9,615 nt of DNA from Gammaproteobacteria bacterium (GTDB lineage: Bacteria > Pseudomonadota > Gammaproteobacteria > S012-40): the NCBI GenBank assembly GCA_026982215.1, contig JALSHN010000373.1, positions 1 to 9,615 on the forward strand, read 5' to 3'. The notes under the pieces are model-generated. The model saw nothing but the letters and a program-made list of their open reading frames with translations. It was not told the origin of the DNA and ran no database searches. Positions 6,018-9,615 of this stretch are shown piece after piece (positions within the stretch are counted from its first letter, which is position 1; every line of letters starts with the position of its first letter). The translations under genes were made by a program, and so were the position numbers.

Positions 6018-6159
6018 CGAAAGGACGCAGATGACGGGCGGGAAAGCGCACCGTGCGGCCATCATGGGCGCGCACCACCACATCGCGCACCCCCTGATAG
6101 AACGCCAGCCACTCCTGCGCGGGGATGGCCAGAGAAAAACGCAACTCGTCCACAGCCAT
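5914..6159 (-). CDS. DUF2835 family protein
   Basis: The 81-residue protein shows the DUF2835 pattern across nearly its whole length: RFSLAIPAQEWLAFYQGV (7-24), VVVRAHDGRTVRFPARHLRPF (in two parts, 27-38 and 39-47), VTHAGVFGEFCLRVD (48-62) and VSLKRL (67-72). The family is small, found in gammaproteobacteria, and of unknown function. No signal peptide or membrane segment is present, so it should be cytoplasmic. The start at 6159 is preceded by AGGGA at good spacing; the upstream ATG at 6258 would add 33 Gly-rich residues not typical of the family. Its 3' end (residues ~48-81) lies antisense to the rluE 3' end. It is divergent from rsd across a 169-bp gap in which I find no convincing promoter. 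Confidence 0.85.
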   Translation of the reverse strand: MAVDELRFSLAIPAQEWLAFYQGVRDVVVRAHDGRTVRFPARHLRPFVTHAGVFGEFCLRVDGSRLVSLKRLSPPRNRLGG

Positions 6160-6328
6160 GACATTCCCTATTCGCCCGGGGCCGGGGATAACTTGAATCG
6201 ACAGGAAACCGCCACCCCGGCCCCACCCGCCTGCGCCCTGCCCACAGGATTCAACCATTTACCCAATCGGCATGAGGTTTGCTGGGGCGGGGTGATCTTC
6301 GCCCTCATAAAAGCACAAGGAGAACCCC

Positions 6329-6793
6329 ATGAGCGAAACCGCCCCCCTCGACCGTCGCCAGGCCTCCCGCGCCGCCATCGACGGCTTGGTGAACCGTCGC
6401 TCCGAAATGCTCTCGTTGTACAACGAACTGGCGGAACTGCGCCCCTTCGAGGCCGGCGAGATCCTTGCCGAGGCCCTGAACAATTTCTGCTGCGCCCTCA
6501 TCGACTACAGCGCCGAGGCCCATTTCCGACTCTACCGCTTCATCGAAAACGCCAGCGAGCGCCGGCGGGCGGTACGCGAAGTGGCCGAACGGGTCTACCC
6601 CCGCATCAGCGAGAGCACCGACTGCATCCTGGAATTCAACGATCTCTACGGGGAATACCGGGAAGACCTGGACGTGGCACGTCTGGAGCGCCACCTCTCC
6701 AAGCTGGGTGAGATCCTCGCCGACCGCATCGAACTGGAGGATCAGATCATCGCCGCACTCACCCGTCCCCGCTCCGCTCCTCCGACCGGGTAA
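6329..6793 (+). CDS. rsd: Rsd/AlgQ-family anti-sigma-70 regulator
   Basis: The 154-residue, mostly helical, cytoplasmic protein matches the Rsd/AlgQ family. In E. coli Rsd binds region 4 of sigma-70 (RpoD), freeing core polymerase for other sigma factors in stationary phase; AlgQ influences alginate and virulence genes in Pseudomonas. Family features seen are RRSEMLSLYNELAELRPF (23-40), FCCALIDYSAEAHFRLYRFI (53-72) and the C-terminal LGEILADRIELEDQIIAAL (126-144). These line up with FCQSLVDYLSAGHFSIYERI and the RFxLED motif of E. coli Rsd. Length is close to the usual ~155-160 residues. The start has an excellent ribosome-binding site, AAGGAG at 6317-6322, six bases before the ATG. It appears monocistronic; no terminator is visible after its stop. 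Confidence 0.88.
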   Translation: MSETAPLDRRQASRAAIDGLVNRRSEMLSLYNELAELRPFEAGEILAEALNNFCCALIDYSAEAHFRLYRFIENASERRRAVREVAERVYPRISESTDCILEFNDLYGEYREDLDVARLERHLSKLGEILADRIELEDQIIAALTRPRSAPPTG

Positions 6794-6868
6794 GAATTAA
6801 CCTACAAATGTATGCGTGGACGTCCTATATTTCCGCGCAAGGAGCTTTGTTATTTTCGGGACGAGGCT

Positions 6869-6901
6869 CCACCGGTGGCCTGACGATCCCCCCGAGGATC
6901 G
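6869..6901. repeat. Two adjacent inverted repeats upstream of the Rrf2-type gene
   Basis: CCACCGGTGG (6869-6878) is a perfect 10-bp palindrome. It is followed by CGATCC (6884-6889) and GGATCG (6896-6901), a 6-bp stem around a CCCCGA loop. They lie 40-72 bases before the ATG of an autogenous-type regulator and could be operators or leader structure. Neither matches the classical IscR type 1 or type 2 site as I know it. Confidence 0.4.
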
Positions 6902-6940
6902 GCACCGGCGCCCGTCCATACCGCGAGGGAGGTGGCCAAG

Positions 6941-7363
6941 ATGAAACTCTCCACCAAGAGCCGTTATGCCGTCACCGCGATGATGGAACTGGCCCTCAAC
7001 TACGAACGCGGCCCGGTCCCCCTGGTGGAGATCGCCCAACGACAACGGGTCTCCCTCTCCTATCTGGAACAGATCTTCGCCCGCCTGCGTGCCGCCGGCC
7101 TGGTACGGGGTCAACGGGGTCCCGGCGGTGGTTTCCGCCTCGCCCAGCCACCCGAGGCGATCTCCATCGGCCAGATCGTCGCCGCCGTGGAAGACGAAGA
7201 ATCCAGCCGGACCATGCGCGGCGTCTCCGGCCAGCTCTGGGGTCTGCTGTCCCAGGAGATCTTCAGCTTTCTCAGCGGCATCACCCTGGCACGCTTCGCC
7301 CACTCCCCCGAGCTGGGGAAACTGCTGGAAGAACAAGACGCGAGCGACCGCACCGTGGCCTGA
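6941..7363 (+). CDS. Rrf2-family (IscR-like) regulator lacking all cysteines
   Basis: The 140-residue protein has the Rrf2 winged helix-turn-helix very close to IscR: MKLSTKSRYAVTAMMELALN (1-20), VSLSYLEQIFARLRAAGLV (37-55, with Glu43) and RGPGGGFRL (59-67). In IscR three Cys and one His then bind a [2Fe-2S] cluster; here the corresponding stretch (about 84-105, EDEESSRTMRGVSGQLWG) has no Cys or His, and the entire protein has no cysteine. It should therefore act as a cluster-free DNA-binding protein, or sense something else. No isc or suf gene is adjacent. The ATG at 6941 follows GGAGG (6928-6932) at eight bases; the in-frame GTG at 6932 overlaps that site and is less likely. It is convergent with the aldolase/dehydrogenase gene, 12 bp apart. 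Confidence 0.87.
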   Translation: MKLSTKSRYAVTAMMELALNYERGPVPLVEIAQRQRVSLSYLEQIFARLRAAGLVRGQRGPGGGFRLAQPPEAISIGQIVAAVEDEESSRTMRGVSGQLWGLLSQEIFSFLSGITLARFAHSPELGKLLEEQDASDRTVA

Positions 7364-7366
7364 ACG

Positions 7367-7388
7367 GCGGGTGGCTCACACCACCCGC
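7367..7388. terminator. Hairpin between convergent genes, possible bidirectional transcription stop
   Basis: GCGGGTGG (7367-7374) and CCACCCGC (7381-7388) form a perfect 8-bp GC-rich stem with a six-base loop. It starts just after the Rrf2 gene stop and includes the aldolase stop codon. No T-tract follows on either strand, so it may be an RNA-stabilising end or a weak bidirectional terminator rather than a classic one. Confidence 0.45.
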
Positions 7389-9349
7389 TCGTTGCCGCCG
7401 TCGATGGGAATCTGCGCCCCGGTGACCTTGGCAAAGGCCGTTCCAAGCACACAGGCCGCCAACTCGGCCACGTCACGGCTGTTCAGTTCCACCCCCAACA
7501 GATTCTTGCGCTTGTACTGTTCCACGCTCATGCCGTAGTGAGCGGCGCGGGCGGCGAGTACCGCCTCGCTCCAGATGCCGGTATCGAACACCGCATCGGG
7601 ATGGAGCACGTTCACCCGCACCCCCTGGCCGGCCCATTCCAGCGCCGCCACCCGGGCCAGCTGGGTGAGCGCCGCCTTGGAGGCGGAATAGGCCGCCGCC
7701 CCCGGACCCGGGGCGGAGACATTCTTGGACCCCATCACCACCACCCGACCACCCCGGGGTGCGAGGGCGAGATAGGGCGCCAGTTCCCGCATCAGGCGCA
7801 GGTTGGCGTCCAGGTTCACCGCCATCACCTCCCGCCAAGCCTCGTCCCCCAGCTCGGCGATGGGGGTGCCTCCGGGGAAGACTCCAGCATTCAGCACCGC
7901 CATGTCCACCCCGCCGAACTGTTCCACCCCGGCCTCCAGGGCCATCTCCACCTGTTCACCATCGGTGACATCGCACCCCAAGGTGAGGCAATCGACGCCT
8001 GAAAGCTCATGGACCCGCTCGTCCACATCCAGGGCGATCACCGCCGCCCCCCGTGCCCGCAGCGCCTCCACCGTCGCCCGGCCGATGCCGGAAGCCGCCC
8101 CGGTGACCAGGGCCACCTCGCCGGCGAACTCGGGGGGCTCTCCCTGGCGCGCCAGCTTGGCCTGCTCCAGGCTCCAATACTCCATGTCGAAAATGTCCTT
8201 GGCGGCCAAGGCCCGGTATCCCCCCAGCGCCTCGGCGCGCAGAATGATGTCGATGGTATGGCGATAGATGTCGCGGACGATGGCCGCCTCCTTGGGCGTG
8301 CGTCCGGCACAGGCCAGGCCGAACTCGGGGTCCAGCACCACCCGCGGCGCCGGATCGAGCATGGTTTTGGGCTCCGCCGCCTGAGGGGCATGGGCCTCGA
8401 AATAGGCGATGTACTCTTCCACGTACCGCGAGACATCGCGTCCAATCAGGGGCAGGCGCTTGGTACGGATGACGTGGTCCGGCGTCGCCGGCCCCTGGGT
8501 GGCGATACGGGCCACGTCGGGGTGGCGGGCAAACCCCAAGGCCTGCTCGTCGCGCTCGGCCGACAACACCATCGGCCGACCGGCGGCCCGGGAGATCTCA
8601 CCTCGCAAGCGGGCATAGGCCAGGGTGTCCATGGGGGTCGAATCCACCGCCGGCAGCGCAGGCCCCGTCTCCCAGGCCCCGTGTGCCTGGAGATAGCGCT
8701 CCGCCTCGTCCACCAGACGGATCATGCGTTCGTAGGATTCGCGGGCCGTGTCCCCGAAGGTGAACAAACCATGGTTCATCAGCACCATGCCCTCGGTCTC
8801 CGGCCGGGCCTGTTCGCGGAAGATGCGGGCGCACTCCCGGGCGAGATCGAAGCCGGGCATCACATAGGGCACCACGATCACCCGCTCCCCATACACCGCC
8901 CGCACGTGACGCGCTCCGTCCGGGTTGTTGGTGAGGGTGAGCAGGGCATCGGCGTGGGTATGATCCACGTATTTGTGGGGAATCACCGCGTGCAGGATCG
9001 CCTCCACCGAGGGCGTGGGCGCCGAGGCGCGCAGGGTGTGGGTCTTGAGCTGTTCGACCATCTCCGGATCGGACAGACGCGGCAATTCGGCCAGGCGAAC
9101 CAGGTGTTGCAGATCCACCGGCGCGAAACCCTCGGCCTCGATGAACTCCAGGTCCCAGCCGCTGCCCTTGACATACAACACCTCACGCTCCTCTCCGAAG
9201 ATGTCCGGCTCACGGATCTTCACCGAGGTGTTGCCCCCCCCATGGAGCACCAACGACTTGTCCCGCCCCAACAGTCGGGAGCTGTATACCCGCAGCCCCA
9301 GTTCACCGGGATACCGCCGGGCCTCCTCGTCGTTCCACAGACTACGCAT
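7376..9349 (-). CDS. Bifunctional class II aldolase / short-chain dehydrogenase
   Basis: The 657-residue cytoplasmic protein is a two-domain fusion of the kind annotated as rhamnulose-1-phosphate aldolase/alcohol dehydrogenase. The N-terminal class II aldolase/adducin domain (about 1-400) has HGGGNTSVK (36-44), GSGWDLEF (62-69), the metal-binding HTH of VDHTHADALL (H130, H132) and a third metal His at 193 in MNHGLFTFGD. The C-terminal short-chain dehydrogenase (about 409-657) has the NAD-binding TGAASGIG (416-423), D441 as the probable ribose-binding acid, NAG (487-489), catalytic S541, and Y554-x3-K558. In characterised relatives the aldolase makes dihydroxyacetone phosphate and an aldehyde that the second domain converts. 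No sugar kinase, isomerase or transporter is adjacent, so the substrate is open. The start is supported by GGAGAGG just upstream and a good promoter. Confidence 0.92.
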   Translation of the reverse strand: MRSLWNDEEARRYPGELGLRVYSSRLLGRDKSLVLHGGGNTSVKIREPDIFGEEREVLYVKGSGWDLEFIEAEGFAPVDLQHLVRLAELPRLSDPEMVEQLKTHTLRASAPTPSVEAILHAVIPHKYVDHTHADALLTLTNNPDGARHVRAVYGERVIVVPYVMPGFDLARECARIFREQARPETEGMVLMNHGLFTFGDTARESYERMIRLVDEAERYLQAHGAWETGPALPAVDSTPMDTLAYARLRGEISRAAGRPMVLSAERDEQALGFARHPDVARIATQGPATPDHVIRTKRLPLIGRDVSRYVEEYIAYFEAHAPQAAEPKTMLDPAPRVVLDPEFGLACAGRTPKEAAIVRDIYRHTIDIILRAEALGGYRALAAKDIFDMEYWSLEQAKLARQGEPPEFAGEVALVTGAASGIGRATVEALRARGAAVIALDVDERVHELSGVDCLTLGCDVTDGEQVEMALEAGVEQFGGVDMAVLNAGVFPGGTPIAELGDEAWREVMAVNLDANLRLMRELAPYLALAPRGGRVVVMGSKNVSAPGPGAAAYSASKAALTQLARVAALEWAGQGVRVNVLHPDAVFDTGIWSEAVLAARAAHYGMSVEQYKRKNLLGVELNSRDVAELAACVLGTAFAKVTGAQIPIDGGNERVV

Positions 9350-9383
9350 AGCGCCTCTCCGTCGTTCTCAGATCCGGCTGGGC

Positions 9384-9412
9384 AGTGTACGGACTCGCCC
9401 GCCGCTCGCCAA
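9384..9412 (-). promoter_or_regulatory. Probable sigma-70 promoter of the aldolase/dehydrogenase gene
   Basis: On the minus strand TTGGCG (9407-9412) and TACACT (9384-9389) are separated by exactly 17 bp, each four of six to consensus. The start would fall near 9377, giving a leader of about 28 bases that contains the GGAGAGG ribosome-binding site. Confidence 0.45.
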
Positions 9413-9471
9413 GGACGGTCAAGAAAGCCGCCCGGCGACCGATGGAACGAAGGCAACACGAGACGAGGCCC

Positions 9472-9615
9472 ATGAACACCCATCCTTTGTGGTCCAACCT
9501 GTTTCGACCGCGTCCTCCCTGGAGACAGACCGCGGCCCGGCTGTTCGCCTCCACCCCGCTGGCCGAAGGCCTCGTCCACAGCAGTCTCGACGCACTCGCC
9601 CAATGCACATGCATC
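9472..9615 (+). CDS. 5' end of an unidentified gene cut by the window edge
   Basis: An open frame of 48 codons starts with ATG at 9472 and continues through the window end without a stop. GAGG lies four bases upstream as a short ribosome-binding site. It is divergent from the aldolase gene. The visible product begins MNTHPLWSNLFRPRPPWRQT; the remaining residues include LFASTPLAEGLVHSSLDALA. The LWSNLFR...LxxxPLxEGL...L..L pattern vaguely recalls the N-terminus of cyclic-nucleotide-binding-domain (Crp/Fnr-like) proteins. That is resemblance only; too little sequence is present to name a family. Confidence 0.5.
   Translation, partial: MNTHPLWSNLFRPRPPWRQTAARLFASTPLAEGLVHSSLDALAQCTCI

Noticed and set aside
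6160..6258. Longer DUF2835 start at 6258
   Set aside because: It adds a Gly-rich stretch not found in the family; the ATG at 6159 has AGGGA close upstream.
6794..6940. IscR type 1 or type 2 sites before the Rrf2 gene
   Set aside because: Placing the CC/GG spacing of the type 2 motif on this region gave several mismatches at key positions.
8009..9475. A 488-codon plus-strand open frame opposite the aldolase/dehydrogenase
   Set aside because: Composition is Arg/Gly/His-rich with no recognisable domain, while the minus strand carries intact catalytic motifs throughout.
1..9615. Mobile element, tRNA, rRNA or CRISPR
   Set aside because: No transposase or integrase motifs, no cloverleaf-like sequence with a conserved T-loop, and no regularly spaced repeats other than the short His-tail duplication.

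Overview
This GC-rich window is dense and looks chromosomal. It suggests a free-living gammaproteobacterium. An Rsd/AlgQ-type sigma-70 regulator, a DUF2835 protein and an RluE-type 23S rRNA pseudouridine synthase point to that class. No tRNA, rRNA, CRISPR array, integrase or transposase is visible, and no gene-free stretch exceeds 300 bases.

Left part (1-530): a small secreted Sel1-repeat protein on the + strand ends at a strong intrinsic terminator. Centre-left (530-5371): the most coherent block is a metal-uptake locus built around a divergent promoter region at about 2477-2520. Leftwards lie an OprB-type outer-membrane porin and then a NikR-type nickel-responsive repressor. Rightwards lie a tightly packed ABC importer: periplasmic metal-binding protein, ATPase and membrane permease. 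The shared region carries a 27-bp dyad (TTATGAAA...TTTCATAC) very like the NikR operator half-sites and overlapping the promoter elements. I infer that NikR controls both arms, giving a possible outer-membrane-to-cytoplasm nickel (or other divalent metal) uptake system. NikR and the permease both end in histidine-rich tails.

Centre-right (5346-6793): an RluE-like pseudouridine synthase overlaps the permease end by 26 bp and then overlaps, tail to tail, a minus-strand DUF2835 gene by 104 bp. An rsd gene follows, divergent from DUF2835.

Right part (6794-9615): an Rrf2/IscR-type regulator with no cysteines at all, so it cannot hold the [2Fe-2S] cluster of classical IscR. Convergent with it is a 657-residue fused class II aldolase/short-chain dehydrogenase. 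The stop codons of the two are 12 bp apart and a perfect 8-bp hairpin sits there. A + strand gene begins at 9472 and runs off the edge; its product is not identifiable with confidence.
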